Origin: Natrinema amylolyticus_A
GTDB taxonomy: Archaea; Halobacteriota; Halobacteria; Halobacteriales; Natrialbaceae
Direction: 5' to 3'
DNA: 64,000 bases
NCBI RefSeq assembly: GCF_042678045.1
Contig: NZ_JBHUDI010000004.1
Location: 248,001-312,000 of the forward strand
The position numbers and the translations under genes were made by a program. Of this stretch, positions 24,893-34,701 are shown piece by piece. How positions within the stretch are numbered: the stretch's first letter is position 1; every line of letters starts with the position of its first letter. The notes beneath the pieces are model-generated. The model had not been told where the DNA came from. It did not search any database and saw only the letters and a program-made list of their open reading frames with translations.

Positions 24893-27451
24893 CTACCACT
24901 GAAACCGTGACGGATCGCGTGCCGCAAGCGCCGTCCGGACCGCGGCGACGTTCTCGTCGACGTCGTGGACGCGGATGATATCGGCCCCCCGGTCGGCCGC
25001 GAGAGCGGTCGCAGCGACGGTCGCCTCGAGGCGCTCGCCGGGTTCGCGGCCGATGTGTTCGAACATGGACTTATGGGAGTGACCGAACAGCACTGGACAC
25101 CCCAGTGCCCGGAACTCGTCGATGCGGTCGAGTAGTTCGAAGTTCTCGGCGGTAGACTTGCCGAAGCCGATGCCGGGGTCGACGATGATCTGCTCGCGGT
25201 CGAGTCCGGCTTTCTCGGCCAGTAGTACCCGTTCGGAGAGGTGCTCGAGGACGTCCGCCACCACGTCGTCGTACTCGATGTCGCGGTCGGGGACGACCGG
25301 CGCGTCGATGCTGTGCATCACGACCAAGTGCGCGTCGTGGTCGGCGGCGACGAAGCGCATCTCGGGGTCTTCCAGCCCCGAGACGTCGTTGATGATGTCC
25401 GCACCGGCTGCGAGGGTCGCGTCGGCGACGGCGGCCCGGCGGGTGTCAACCGAGAGCATGGCGTCGAGATCGGCGATCTCCTCGATGACCGGAAGGACCC
25501 GATCCAGTTCCGCCTCGACCGAGACGGGATCCGAACCCGGCCGGGTGGATTCGCCACCGACGTCGATAACATCCACGCCGGCGTCGACCATCGCCTCGGC
25601 GCGGGCCACCGCGTCCTCGAGGGCGTCGTACTGGCCCCCGTCGTGGAAGCTGTCGGGGGTGACGTTCAGGATGCCCATCACGGCCGTCCGATCGGCCCAG
25701 GGGACGTCCGACGTGGTGGACTCTCCGACAGAGTGAGCAGCCGAGCGGGTTCGGCCCGTAGCGTAGCCCACCGCGGACGTCGGGCGATCCTCGGCGTCGG
25801 CGCCGACGTCGATCGCGAGGCTGTCCCGCAGGTCCCGTGCGACGTCGGTCAGTCCGGGCGGGCGCGACCGTTCCTCGAGGGCGTCGACGAGCGCCTCGAA
25901 TTGGGCGAGTGTGCCCATCAACACGGCGTCGATGGCCTCGTCGTCCCGGTCGAGCCCGGAGAGGGCACACTCCCCGCCCACGCGGAGCAGTTCCGCTTTG
26001 AGAACGGTCGCCTGCCGGTCTCGCAGTTCCGTCCGGACGACTCGATGGATGGCGTCGCCGTCGAGTCGTTCGACGGCGCCGGCAGCGACGTTGGCCGCTT
26101 CGAGCGCGTCACGAGCGTCCGCGAGGTCGCGGATTCGTTTTGGTACGTCGGTCCGCGTCCACCGCGAGCGCGCTTCCGCGACCGCGAACAGCGAGCCGGT
26201 GACGAGTACGCAGTCGTCGCTGTCGGCCCCCTCGAGAGCGATTGCGAGCGCGTCGGCGACGTCGGTTTCGGAGCGGACCGTCTCGACACCGGTGTCGGCG
26301 AACGCCTCGGCGAGGACTGCCCGGTCCTCGGCGCGGTCGAGCGCCGGCTCGGTCGTCACGACGGTGTCGGGCGTCGGCAGTGCGGCGGCCATCGGGCGGT
26401 GTTCCTTGTCGTGCATCGCGCCGAAGACGAGGTGGAGGTCGTCGTACTCGTAAGTCGCCAGCGTCTCGGCGAGACGCTCGCAGGCACCGGGGTTGTGCGC
26501 GCCATCGAGGACGGTCAACGGCTCGGTGTCGATCACCTCGAACCGGCCCGGCCAGTGGGCGCTTCGCAGCCCGCGCGCGAGATCTGCGCCGGACACGTCG
26601 TCGAACTGTCGTGCGAGGACCGCGGCGATCCCGGCGTTGATCGCCTGATGTTCGCCCAGCAGCGGCACCTGCGTCTCGAGGTCCCAGTCGTCACCGTCGA
26701 CCGAGACGGTCGCTTCGATGTGGTTCGCTCGGCCGCCGTAGGCGACGCGGACATCGGGCCGTGTGTCGGCGTCGGATGCATCGTCGTCGGTCCCGGCGTC
26801 CGTTCCGACGGTCACCACGTCACCGGCGACGTCACGAACTGCCTCGAGTGGCTCGCCGGTCACGCCCGTGACCAGCGGCGCATCGTCGGGCGCGACGTGG
26901 GCCTTGTCGCGGGCGATCTCCGCTTCGGTGTCGCCGAGGATGCCCGTGTGCTCTAGGGTCACGCTCGTCACCGCGCTGGCGACGGGGTCGACGACGCTCG
27001 TCGCGTCGTACTTCCCGCCGATGCCGACTTCGAGGACGACGACGTCGACGTCCTCGCGGCCGAACTGCCACAGCGCCATCGCGGTCATCGCCTCGAAGAA
27101 GGTCGGCGACTCGCCGTCGGCGGCCCGTTCCGTGATGTACTCGCGAACGGAATCGACGTACGCGCAGACGGCCGATTGGGGGATCTTCCGGCCGTCGACA
27201 CGGACCCGCTCGCGGAGGTCCTCGAGGTGGGGCGAGGTGTAGAGGCCGACGGAGTAGCCGGCCTCCCGCAGGGTTCGCTCGAGCATGCGGGCCGTGCTCC
27301 CTTTCCCGTTGGAGCCGGCGATCTGGACGAAATCGACGGTCTCGTGGGGATTCTCGAGCTGAGACAGCAACCGGGCCGTCGACTCGGTGCCCGGCTTTGG
27401 GCGGAACCGCCGGAGATCGAATAAGAAATCCGCCGCCTCGTGATACTCCAT
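24893..27451 (-). CDS. folCP: Bifunctional folylpolyglutamate/dihydrofolate synthase - dihydropteroate synthase
   Basis: An 852-residue fusion of two folate enzymes, as known from Haloferax. The N-terminal FolC part (1 to about 420) ligates glutamate to dihydropteroate or folate; visible are GSNGKGST (P-loop 46-53), YTSPHL and the DGAHNP motif. The C-terminal FolP part (about 592-852) condenses the pterin with p-aminobenzoate; visible are MGILNVTPDSF, DVGGESTRPG, DVSGL and IIRVHDV. The middle region (about 440-575: AVLKAELLRVGGECALSG, VLMGTLAQFEAL) matches the N-terminal extension I recall in long-type dihydropteroate synthases. Start ATG 27451 gives the conserved MEYHEAADFL. Cytosolic. Confidence 0.92.
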   Translation of the reverse strand: MEYHEAADFLFDLRRFRPKPGTESTARLLSQLENPHETVDFVQIAGSNGKGSTARMLERTLREAGYSVGLYTSPHLEDLRERVRVDGRKIPQSAVCAYVDSVREYITERAADGESPTFFEAMTAMALWQFGREDVDVVVLEVGIGGKYDATSVVDPVASAVTSVTLEHTGILGDTEAEIARDKAHVAPDDAPLVTGVTGEPLEAVRDVAGDVVTVGTDAGTDDDASDADTRPDVRVAYGGRANHIEATVSVDGDDWDLETQVPLLGEHQAINAGIAAVLARQFDDVSGADLARGLRSAHWPGRFEVIDTEPLTVLDGAHNPGACERLAETLATYEYDDLHLVFGAMHDKEHRPMAAALPTPDTVVTTEPALDRAEDRAVLAEAFADTGVETVRSETDVADALAIALEGADSDDCVLVTGSLFAVAEARSRWTRTDVPKRIRDLADARDALEAANVAAGAVERLDGDAIHRVVRTELRDRQATVLKAELLRVGGECALSGLDRDDEAIDAVLMGTLAQFEALVDALEERSRPPGLTDVARDLRDSLAIDVGADAEDRPTSAVGYATGRTRSAAHSVGESTTSDVPWADRTAVMGILNVTPDSFHDGGQYDALEDAVARAEAMVDAGVDVIDVGGESTRPGSDPVSVEAELDRVLPVIEEIADLDAMLSVDTRRAAVADATLAAGADIINDVSGLEDPEMRFVAADHDAHLVVMHSIDAPVVPDRDIEYDDVVADVLEHLSERVLLAEKAGLDREQIIVDPGIGFGKSTAENFELLDRIDEFRALGCPVLFGHSHKSMFEHIGREPGERLEATVAATALAADRGADIIRVHDVDENVAAVRTALAARDPSRFQW

Positions 27452-27480
27452 ACAGTGACCGAGAGCCCGGTCGTTTTTGA

Positions 27481-27503
27481 TACTGTCGGACAGCAGTCGG
27501 TGC
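27481..27503. repeat. Family B repeat end, solo copy
   Basis: TACTGTCGGACAGCAGTC followed by GGTGC matches the left end of the 7478 element at 20 of 23 positions. A matching inverted right end is not evident within 100 nt, so this may be a decayed element. It lies 30 nt upstream of the folCP start codon, in that gene's promoter region. Confidence 0.45.
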
Positions 27504-27548
27504 AGCGGCAATTACGAACGTCGGCTGTCGGGGCAACAGGCGGCGGTG

Positions 27549-27791
27549 TTACGCACCCTGAAGCCCCGTCGGCGGCCGGAAGAAGACGCCATCGAGCAGC
27601 GCGAGCGACGCGATGGCGGCGCCGCCGAGAACGGCCGCTTCGAAGGGAAAACCGAGCAATCGACTGGCGAGAAACGCGACCAGGAACGCTGCCGGGATCA
27701 GTCCCAGCAGGAGATCGTACCGATCGATCATCAATGGCTGATCACCGATTCGAGAACGGTCGACGATATCAGTGATGTCTCTCGCCACCAT
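27549..27791 (-). CDS. Small two-TM membrane protein
   Basis: An 80-residue protein with two hydrophobic segments (about 27-45 and 50-68) and a short polar tail (FFRPPTGLQGA). Two starts are possible: ATG 27791 and the internal ATG 27731 (MIDRYDLLLGLIP). I chose 27791 because a full Shine-Dalgarno-like GGAGGTGA lies 6 nt upstream, which is uncommon in this mostly leaderless genome. Unknown function; it sits upstream of folCP on the same strand. Confidence 0.6.
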   Translation of the reverse strand: MVARDITDIVDRSRIGDQPLMIDRYDLLLGLIPAAFLVAFLASRLLGFPFEAAVLGGAAIASLALLDGVFFRPPTGLQGA

Positions 27792-27797
27792 CGATTC

Positions 27798-27805
27798 TCA
27801 CCTCC
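27798..27805 (-). promoter_or_regulatory. Shine-Dalgarno site deciding the start at 27791
   Basis: The coding strand reads GGAGGTGA, 6 nt before ATG 27791. It is one of few strong ribosome binding sites in the window and favours the long form of the small membrane protein. Confidence 0.5.
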
Positions 27806-27901
27806 AGGCGACTGTACGGTATCCTGCCACTAAAATCCGACGGATCTAAGCACTCGAGAAGCACGTAGGAGGTATTTACGCTGATCTCTGGGGTCGAGAG
27901 G

Positions 27902-28684
27902 TTACTCCGCCGCACGCTCCCGTGTGCGCCCTTCGTCCGTCGGGTCACGCGTGATCTCGAGGAAGGCGTCCTCCAGGCTGCGAGTGTCGCCGGTTTCGGC
28001 GCGGGTCTTGAGCCGTTCGGGATCGTCCTCGGCGACGAGCCGCCCGTCGTGGATGACACCGATCTCGTCGGCCAGTTCGTCGACGACGGGGAGGATGTGC
28101 GTCGAGAGGAGGATCGTCATCTCCCGGTCGGCGAGGTCGGCGATGGTCTCGCGCATCGTCCGGGCCGCACGGGGATCGAGCCCGCTGGTCGGTTCGTCGA
28201 GGAAGGCCACGTCCGGTTCGTGAAGCACTGCCTGGATGACGCCGACCTTCTGGCGCATCCCCTTCGAGTAATCCTCGATACGTTTGGCGGCGTCCGCGCG
28301 CAGGTCGAAGCGCTCGAGCAATGCGTCGATGCGCTCGGCCGCCTCGGCCTCGGGGATGTCACGCAAGCCGGCAGCGTACTCGAGTTGTTCCCGGCCGGTG
28401 AGTTCGTCGTAGACCGGCGGCTCTTCGGGCAGGTAGCCGATGTGTGGGGTGACCGACTCCCGATCCGTGATCGAGTGACCGGCGACACGAGCCGTCCCGG
28501 ACGTCGGTCGCGTCAGCGTCGTCAGCATCCGCATCGTGGTCGTCTTCCCCGCGCCGTTGGGGCCGAGAAACCCGTATACGGTGCCGCGGTCGACGGTCAT
28601 CGTCAGCTCGGAGACGGCGGTTGTCTCGCCGTAGCGCTTCGTCAGTCCGTCGGTTTCGATAGCGGGGCCGTCGGCAGGGCGCAT
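27902..28684 (-). CDS. ABC-2 type transporter ATP-binding protein
   Basis: A 260-residue ABC ATPase with Walker A GPNGAGKTT (41-49), Q-loop region PEEPP, signature YSKGMRQ (139-145), Walker B VAFLDEP (159-165) and the H-loop His in LSTHIL. The short form with a C-terminal regulatory tail fits ATPases that drive drug, lipid or polysaccharide export through ABC-2 permeases. The likely permease (28849-30510) is divergent, 164 nt away, an unusual arrangement since such pairs are normally in one operon. The substrate is unknown. Confidence 0.9.
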   Translation of the reverse strand: MRPADGPAIETDGLTKRYGETTAVSELTMTVDRGTVYGFLGPNGAGKTTTMRMLTTLTRPTSGTARVAGHSITDRESVTPHIGYLPEEPPVYDELTGREQLEYAAGLRDIPEAEAAERIDALLERFDLRADAAKRIEDYSKGMRQKVGVIQAVLHEPDVAFLDEPTSGLDPRAARTMRETIADLADREMTILLSTHILPVVDELADEIGVIHDGRLVAEDDPERLKTRAETGDTRSLEDAFLEITRDPTDEGRTRERAAE

Positions 28685-28848
28685 ACGCGTTCGTTCGGCG
28701 GTCTCTCATTAAAGCTATGTCATGTTCGGCCGGCCAGCGGCGCGGTCGGGATGACAGCTATCCAAAGTGTTTACTGACAGCACTACCCCTACCCGACTAT
28801 GTGCCCCGACGTTGTGCCCTCCCCGCGATCGACTCGAGGTGAGCCGTG

Positions 28849-30510
28849 ATGACACACGCTGCACTGACTGTCGCGGACCTCGACGTCCGCCGGACCGTCC
28901 GCGCGATCGTCGGCAACCGGACGAAGTTGCTCCTGATGATCGTGATCGGGGTGGTCGCACTCGGACCGATCACGGTCCTCGGCGTATCCCTCTTGCCGAC
29001 GCTGGGCGAGCAGGCCGTCACCGCCTCACTCACGACCGACACCGCCACGACGGTGCTCGAGTACGTGACTGGCGGGATCGCAGTGCTGTGGGTACTCCTG
29101 TCCGTGATGACGGTCATGCGAACTGTCACGGCAGTCGCCGCCGTCGACGAGCCCGCGTTCCTCCTGCTGTCGACGACAGTTCGCAACGCCGTCGTCGGCA
29201 TCGTCGCCGCCGAGGTCGCGCGCTACGTGCTCGTCGTGCTTCCGCTCACTGCACTCTTCGCCGGCGCGTTCGCGGTCGGCGCGGGAACGCCGATGCCCGT
29301 CGTCACCGCGACGCTGACGGTTGCGCTCGTCGTCGTCACTGCCGTTCCGGTCGGGTTCCTCGTTGGCATCTGGGTACGCCATCTGATCACCGTCTACGAG
29401 CCGATCGCTCGCTATCGAACGCTGCTGTTCGCCGCGTTCTGGCTCGCCTACTTCGGCGCGATCGCGACCGGCGGCCTCAATGCGGTCATGGGTACGCTGT
29501 TTACGGCGCTACAGACGAGTCCGCTGGGCTGGCCCGGCCATCTGCTAGCGACCGGGATCCCCGGCCTCGAGCCCTCGATACCCGCGATCGCCGGGGCCGT
29601 CGCTGGCGCCGTCTGCCTCGTGGCCGTCGCCATCGCGGCTGCCGTCCCCGCCGCAGATCGCCACTGGTTCGCGGATCCGGCTCGTACTGACGACGAACCG
29701 GTCGGCGAGGAGTCGTCGTCCGATCGGCTCACCGCGCTCCTCGCGGGGCGCGTCTCGCGGCCCGTTCGAACCGTGACGGTGACGGCGATCCGCCGGACGA
29801 AACGTGCCCCGATTCGACTGGCGTACGCCGGCTATCCGCTGTTGGGCGCGCTCGGGTTCGTCCAGCAGATCATCGAACTCGGGACGGTCCCCGCGTTTCT
29901 GGCCGTGCTCTTCTGTCTGTACGCCGTCTGGGCCGCCGGCGTCCTCTTTACGCTCAATCCGCTGGGCGATCTCGGGCCGGCCCTGCCCGCCGTCGTCACG
30001 TCGACGCTGACCGGCCAGCAAGCGATTCGTGGCCGTATCCTCGCCGGCGCGCTCGTCGGCGTCCCGCTTGCGCTCGTCGTCTCGCTGGCCGTCGGGATCG
30101 CGAGTCCGCTCGGACTCGAGCAGACCGCCGCCCTGACCGCCGCGACCGTCGCCGGGGCGGTCGCGACACCGGCACTTGCGACCGGGATCGGCTCGGCGTT
30201 TCCTCGCTTCGGGAGCGTCAACGTCACCAACAACCGCGAAGCGGTGATGCCGAGCAAGACGGCGTTTGTCATCTACACGATCGCGATCGCGCTTCCCGCC
30301 GGGGCAGCCGCCGGATTGTATCTCGAGGCCCCTGCGTTGATCGCCGGGCTGATTGCGTCGGTGTCGACGTGGACGCCGCTACCGTCGGTGGCGATCGCTG
30401 CTCGGACCATTACCGTCACGGCCTGGACCGTCCTAATCGGCGGCCTGCTCGCGCCAGTTATCTCCTACCTGTACGCAGTCGAGCGATTCGACTGGTACGA
30501 TTTCGACTAG
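28849..30510 (+). CDS. Multi-TM ABC-2-like permease
   Basis: A 553-residue protein with about twelve hydrophobic helices and two long polar loops, the largest being charged (about 275-310, DDEPVGEESSSDRLTALLAG). The N-terminus (TVADLDVRRTVRAIVGNRTKLLLMI) is a cytoplasmic helix leading into TM1, as in haloarchaeal ABC-2 permeases. No ATPase domain. GTG 28846 and ATG 28849 are both possible starts; I use the ATG. It pairs by position with the divergent ABC ATPase gene. Exported substrate unknown. Confidence 0.75.
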   Translation: MTHAALTVADLDVRRTVRAIVGNRTKLLLMIVIGVVALGPITVLGVSLLPTLGEQAVTASLTTDTATTVLEYVTGGIAVLWVLLSVMTVMRTVTAVAAVDEPAFLLLSTTVRNAVVGIVAAEVARYVLVVLPLTALFAGAFAVGAGTPMPVVTATLTVALVVVTAVPVGFLVGIWVRHLITVYEPIARYRTLLFAAFWLAYFGAIATGGLNAVMGTLFTALQTSPLGWPGHLLATGIPGLEPSIPAIAGAVAGAVCLVAVAIAAAVPAADRHWFADPARTDDEPVGEESSSDRLTALLAGRVSRPVRTVTVTAIRRTKRAPIRLAYAGYPLLGALGFVQQIIELGTVPAFLAVLFCLYAVWAAGVLFTLNPLGDLGPALPAVVTSTLTGQQAIRGRILAGALVGVPLALVVSLAVGIASPLGLEQTAALTAATVAGAVATPALATGIGSAFPRFGSVNVTNNREAVMPSKTAFVIYTIAIALPAGAAAGLYLEAPALIAGLIASVSTWTPLPSVAIAARTITVTAWTVLIGGLLAPVISYLYAVERFDWYDFD

Positions 30511-30643
30511 TTCGAGCGTGGCTTCCGCTTCTGTACGTGTCGAAACAGACGGAACAACGACACGGTACGACGGCTGTCACTCAGAAATCGTCACGAGAAG
30601 ACAGTAAGAGCAGAGAGAACTGGGACTCGAGCGACCGACGCGC

Positions 30644-33600
30644 TTACTCCGCGTCGCCCCACTTGGCGACGTTCTTCGGACGGTCGGTCACGGCAGCGAC
30701 CTCGAGGTCACCGTCGAAGCTCTCGAGGGCTTCGACGTAGGCCTCGGCGCTGGCCACCGTCGACAGGTAGGGAATCTCCTCTTCGACGGCCATCTCCAGC
30801 GAGTCGCGGTCGCGGCTGACGATGAAGTCGACCTCGTTCTCGCGGATCGCCTGTGGCACGTCGTCGAATTCCTCGACGTCGAAGAACTGGTCGAAGCCGT
30901 CGACGTCGAGGTCGACCACGGCGGTGCCCTCGCTGACGGCGTTGTCGGCGGCCTGCTGGGCCTTCCAGAAGGCCGTGCCGAAGTCACTCGCCGTGCCCAT
31001 GACTTCGCCGGTGGACTTCATCTCCGGGCCGAGACGTGGGTCCGAACCTGGCAGGCGGTCAAAGGGCAGGACGACCTCCTTGATCGAGGTGTGTTCGGGG
31101 ATCTGCTCGTCCGTCTCGAGCGTCTCTAAGGTTTCGCCGGCCATGACCTTCGCGGCGAGTTTGGCGATCGGGACGCCGGTCGCCTTCGAGACGAAGGGGA
31201 CGGTACGCGAGGAACGCGGGTTCGCCTCTAAGACGTACACTTCGCCGTCACGGACGGCCAGCTGGACGTTCAGCAGGCCCTTCGTTTTGAGGGCTTCGGC
31301 GATGTCCTCGGTGACCTCGCGGACGCGTTCCAGGGTGTCCTCGTCGAGCGAGCGCGGCGGGATCATACACGCGGAGTCGCCGGAGTGGACGCCGGCGGTC
31401 TCGACGTGTTCCATGATGCCGCCGATGATGACGTTGCGGCCGTCCGAGACCGCGTCCACGTCGAGTTCGACCGCGTCCTCGAGGAAGTCGTCGACGAGGA
31501 TCGGTTTCTCGGGGCTGACGCGGACAGCTTCCTCGATGTATGTCTCGAGTTCCTCGTCGTTGTAGACGACGTCCATCGCGCGCCCACCCAGCACGTAGGA
31601 GGGGCGCACGAGAACGGGGTAGCCGATGTCGTGGGCCAGCTCGAGGGCCTCCTCCTTCGAGAAGGCGGTGCCACCGTCGGGCTGAGAGATACCCATCTCC
31701 TCCATCAGGAGGTTGAAGCGGTCGCGGTCCTCGGCTAAGTCCATCGCTTCGACCGAGGTCCCCATGACCTCACAGTCGAGGTCGCGGCGCTTCAGTTCGT
31801 CCTCGAGCGGTTCGCCGATGTTGACCGACGTCTGCCCGCCGAACTGGACCATCACGCCGTCAGCGCCCGTGGCTTCGGCCACGTCGGCGACCTCCTCTGC
31901 GGTAATGGGCTCGAAGAACAGCCCGTCGGAGGTGTCGTAGTCCGTCGAGACGGTCTCGGGGTTGTTGTTGACGACGTAGGCGTCGATGCCGAGTTCGCGC
32001 AGCGCACGGACCGCGTGGACCGAACAGTAGTCGAACTCGACACCCTGGCCGATACGGATCGGGCCGCCGCCGACGACGATCACGCTCTCGATGTCGCGGT
32101 CGACCTCGAGCTCGCCCGAGGCGGCGTCGCCGACGAGCGGGCCCTTCTCGAACTCGTTTTTGCGCGAGGAGTAGTAGTATGGCGTCTCAGCCTTGAACTC
32201 GCCCGCGCAGGTGTCGACCTGCTTGTAGGTGCGGCCAGGGACTTCCGTCTCGACGGTTTCGACGTCCGAGCCGGCTGCCGCGGCGATGGTGGCGTTGGTG
32301 TGGCCGGTGATCGCCGCTTCGGTGAAGTCACCCTCCTGTGCGGCGACCGTCGAGTCGGCGATGTTCTTGTAGCGTTCGGTGTACCACTCGAAGATGCCCG
32401 TCAGGTCGACGATTTCCTCGACCGTGTAACCGCGGTCGAAGGCCTCGAACATCGCGTACGGGCGGTCCGGCGACGGGCGCTCGAGATAGTGGTCCTCGAG
32501 TTCCTCGTCGCTTACGTCGTCCCAGTCGACGTCGGGTTCGTACTCTGAGGAGCGAAGGGCCTTGAGGAGGCTCTCCTCGAAGGTGCGGCCGATGGCCATC
32601 GCCTCGCCAGTCGACTTCATTGCCGTCGTCAGCTCGAAGTCGACGTCGTCGAACTTGTCTTTGGGCCAGCGGGGCACCTTGGTGACAACGTAGTCGATCG
32701 CGGGTTCGAACGCCGCGGTCGTCTCGCCGGTGATTTCGTTCTCGATCTCGTGGAGGCGCTTGCCGAGTGCGACCTTCGCGGTCACGCGGGCGATCGGGTA
32801 GCCCGTCGCCTTCGAGGCCAGCGCGGAGGAACGCGAGACGCGCGGGTTGACCTCGACGACGCGATACTCGCCGCCGGGCGTGCCGTCGTCGTGCCAGGCG
32901 AACTGGATGTTACAGCCACCCTGAATGCCGAGTTCGCGGATAACGTCGAGCGCGGCGGTACGCATCTCCTGGTGACCCTCGTCGGGGACGATCTGGGATG
33001 GCGTGACGACCGTCGACTCGCCGGTGTGGATGCCCATCGGGTCGATGTTCTCCATGTTACAGATGATGATACAGGAGTCGTCGGCGTCGCGCATGACCTC
33101 GTACTCGTACTCGACCCAGCCGGCGATCGACTCGGTGATGAGCACCTCGCTGTTGCGCGAGAGGCGCAGGCCCTTACGGACGCGCTCTAAGAGTTCGTCG
33201 AACTCGTGGACGACTCCCGATCCGGAGCCACCCAGCGTGTACGTGGTGCGGGCGATGACCGGCAGGCCGCCGACCTCGTCGACGGCGTCCTGGACGCGTT
33301 CCTCGAGGTCCTCCTCGGTCAGTTCCGAGACCTTCTCGCCTTCGTCGAGGGAGATGGTGGTCGACTTGGGAACCGGCTGGCCGATCTTCTCCATGCGCTG
33401 GCGGAAGAGGTCACGGTCTTCCGTCGCGTAGATCGTATCCAGCGGCGTCCCCATGATATCGACGTCGTATTCTTCCAAGACGCCTTCCTCTGCGAGTTCG
33501 GCGGTGACGTTCAGCCCGGTCTGGCCGCCGAGGCCGGCGATGACGCCGTCGGGGTTTTCCTTGCGGATAATCTCCGAGATGGCGTCGGTCGTGATCGGCT

Positions 33601-33820
33601 CGATGTAGACCCGGTCGGCCATCTCTGGATCCGTCATGATCGTCGCAGGGTTCGAATTGACGAGCACGACGCGGGCACCCTCCTCCTGGAGCGCCCGGCA
33701 AGCCTGTGCACCGGAGTAGTCGAACTCGGCTGCCTGCCCGATCTGAATCGGACCGCTCCCGATCAACAGGATCGTGCGTCCATCTCCCGTCTCGCCGTCT
33801 ACGGCGGTGTCCGTACTCAT
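30644..33820 (-). CDS. carB: Carbamoyl-phosphate synthase, large subunit
   Basis: Forms carbamoyl phosphate from bicarbonate, ammonia (delivered from CarA) and two ATP, for pyrimidine and arginine synthesis. The 1058-residue protein has the duplicated ATP-grasp architecture: GSGPIQIGQAAEFDYSG near the N-terminus and its repeat GGGPIRIGQGVEFDYCS in the second half, each followed by a full ATP-grasp domain. A C-terminal MGS-like allosteric domain (about 935-1058) follows. Length is standard. carA is not adjacent. A TATA box at 33852-33857 gives a leader of only a few nucleotides before ATG 33820. Confidence 0.97.
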   Translation of the reverse strand: MSTDTAVDGETGDGRTILLIGSGPIQIGQAAEFDYSGAQACRALQEEGARVVLVNSNPATIMTDPEMADRVYIEPITTDAISEIIRKENPDGVIAGLGGQTGLNVTAELAEEGVLEEYDVDIMGTPLDTIYATEDRDLFRQRMEKIGQPVPKSTTISLDEGEKVSELTEEDLEERVQDAVDEVGGLPVIARTTYTLGGSGSGVVHEFDELLERVRKGLRLSRNSEVLITESIAGWVEYEYEVMRDADDSCIIICNMENIDPMGIHTGESTVVTPSQIVPDEGHQEMRTAALDVIRELGIQGGCNIQFAWHDDGTPGGEYRVVEVNPRVSRSSALASKATGYPIARVTAKVALGKRLHEIENEITGETTAAFEPAIDYVVTKVPRWPKDKFDDVDFELTTAMKSTGEAMAIGRTFEESLLKALRSSEYEPDVDWDDVSDEELEDHYLERPSPDRPYAMFEAFDRGYTVEEIVDLTGIFEWYTERYKNIADSTVAAQEGDFTEAAITGHTNATIAAAAGSDVETVETEVPGRTYKQVDTCAGEFKAETPYYYSSRKNEFEKGPLVGDAASGELEVDRDIESVIVVGGGPIRIGQGVEFDYCSVHAVRALRELGIDAYVVNNNPETVSTDYDTSDGLFFEPITAEEVADVAEATGADGVMVQFGGQTSVNIGEPLEDELKRRDLDCEVMGTSVEAMDLAEDRDRFNLLMEEMGISQPDGGTAFSKEEALELAHDIGYPVLVRPSYVLGGRAMDVVYNDEELETYIEEAVRVSPEKPILVDDFLEDAVELDVDAVSDGRNVIIGGIMEHVETAGVHSGDSACMIPPRSLDEDTLERVREVTEDIAEALKTKGLLNVQLAVRDGEVYVLEANPRSSRTVPFVSKATGVPIAKLAAKVMAGETLETLETDEQIPEHTSIKEVVLPFDRLPGSDPRLGPEMKSTGEVMGTASDFGTAFWKAQQAADNAVSEGTAVVDLDVDGFDQFFDVEEFDDVPQAIRENEVDFIVSRDRDSLEMAVEEEIPYLSTVASAEAYVEALESFDGDLEVAAVTDRPKNVAKWGDAE

Positions 33821-33851
33821 TTGTCTTGTCGAAGTGGAGTTCGTACATCGT

Positions 33852-33857
33852 AATAAG
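33852..33857 (-). promoter_or_regulatory. TATA-like box of carB
   Basis: The coding strand reads CTTATTAC, centred about 34 nt upstream of ATG 33820, predicting transcription start roughly 8 nt before the start codon. Confidence 0.5.
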
Positions 33858-34072
33858 CCCCACGATACAGTACGAATCTCGAAACGGCCTTTCGAAATTC
33901 GAACTCGAGAGGACTTCAGTCCCGAAACGCACCGAGTGTCCGACCAGCGGCCGGTTCTGTCGATCGGGTGTGATCCTCACTCACGCTGCTGGGCAACGAT
34001 CGAGGCTCGTCACGGAGGAACATCGGCAACACGAAACCTGGTCTCGATCGTCGCGTCTCGGCTCCGAGCCGA

Positions 34073-34609
34073 TCAGATCGGTCGGTCGTACTCGCTCTCG
34101 AACTCGCGCTCTCGCCGGTACTGATCGACGAACTCGCCGACGTCGAACTCGAGCATCTGAGATTCGAACTCGGTGACCGCGGCGTCGTCGTCGGCGTGGC
34201 TGATCGCATGTTCCATGAGCTCGACGACGAGTTCGACGACGATCTCGTGGAGTCGCCGAGCGTCGAAGTCGGTGACCCACAACAGAGTGTAGCCGACGGC
34301 CCCGTCGTCGCTCGCATCGTGGATGGCGACGTCTTCGGGGAACTCCTCTAAAACGACGCCCATCAGATGGGGCGTGCCGAACTCCTCGAACTCGTCGTCG
34401 GTGTCGATCGTCTCCTGGAGGATGGCCACGAGCGACTCCGGGAAAAATCGTGACGGCGGGTGAACGTCGGTCACGACGGCGTGGACGTCACCGCAGGAAC
34501 AGCGGTACTCGCGCATGCCCAGATCGATCTCGTGGGGGTCGACGGTCTCCCCGCAGGGCAACTCGAGGTCGTCGCTGCCGTCGGAACCTGGACCGCGGGG
34601 TGGTGTCAT
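34073..34609 (-). CDS. Haloarchaeal conserved protein (DUF5815-like)
   Basis: A 178-residue acidic soluble protein with an N-terminal Cys cluster (LPCGETVDPHEIDLGMREY followed by RCSCG), consistent with a small metal site, then an alpha/beta region. It resembles what I recall as DUF5815, found across haloarchaea and uncharacterised. It is followed on the same strand by no close partner; the next minus-strand gene upstream ends at 34702. Function unknown. Confidence 0.75.
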   Translation of the reverse strand: MTPPRGPGSDGSDDLELPCGETVDPHEIDLGMREYRCSCGDVHAVVTDVHPPSRFFPESLVAILQETIDTDDEFEEFGTPHLMGVVLEEFPEDVAIHDASDDGAVGYTLLWVTDFDARRLHEIVVELVVELMEHAISHADDDAAVTEFESQMLEFDVGEFVDQYRREREFESEYDRPI

Positions 34610-34701
34610 TGCCAGTTTTTCGGATGGACAGGGGATAAGGGCGACGACATCGGCAGATCGATTGATGGACTCCGATCGCAGTCAGGGGTATCCAGTCTGT
34701 C

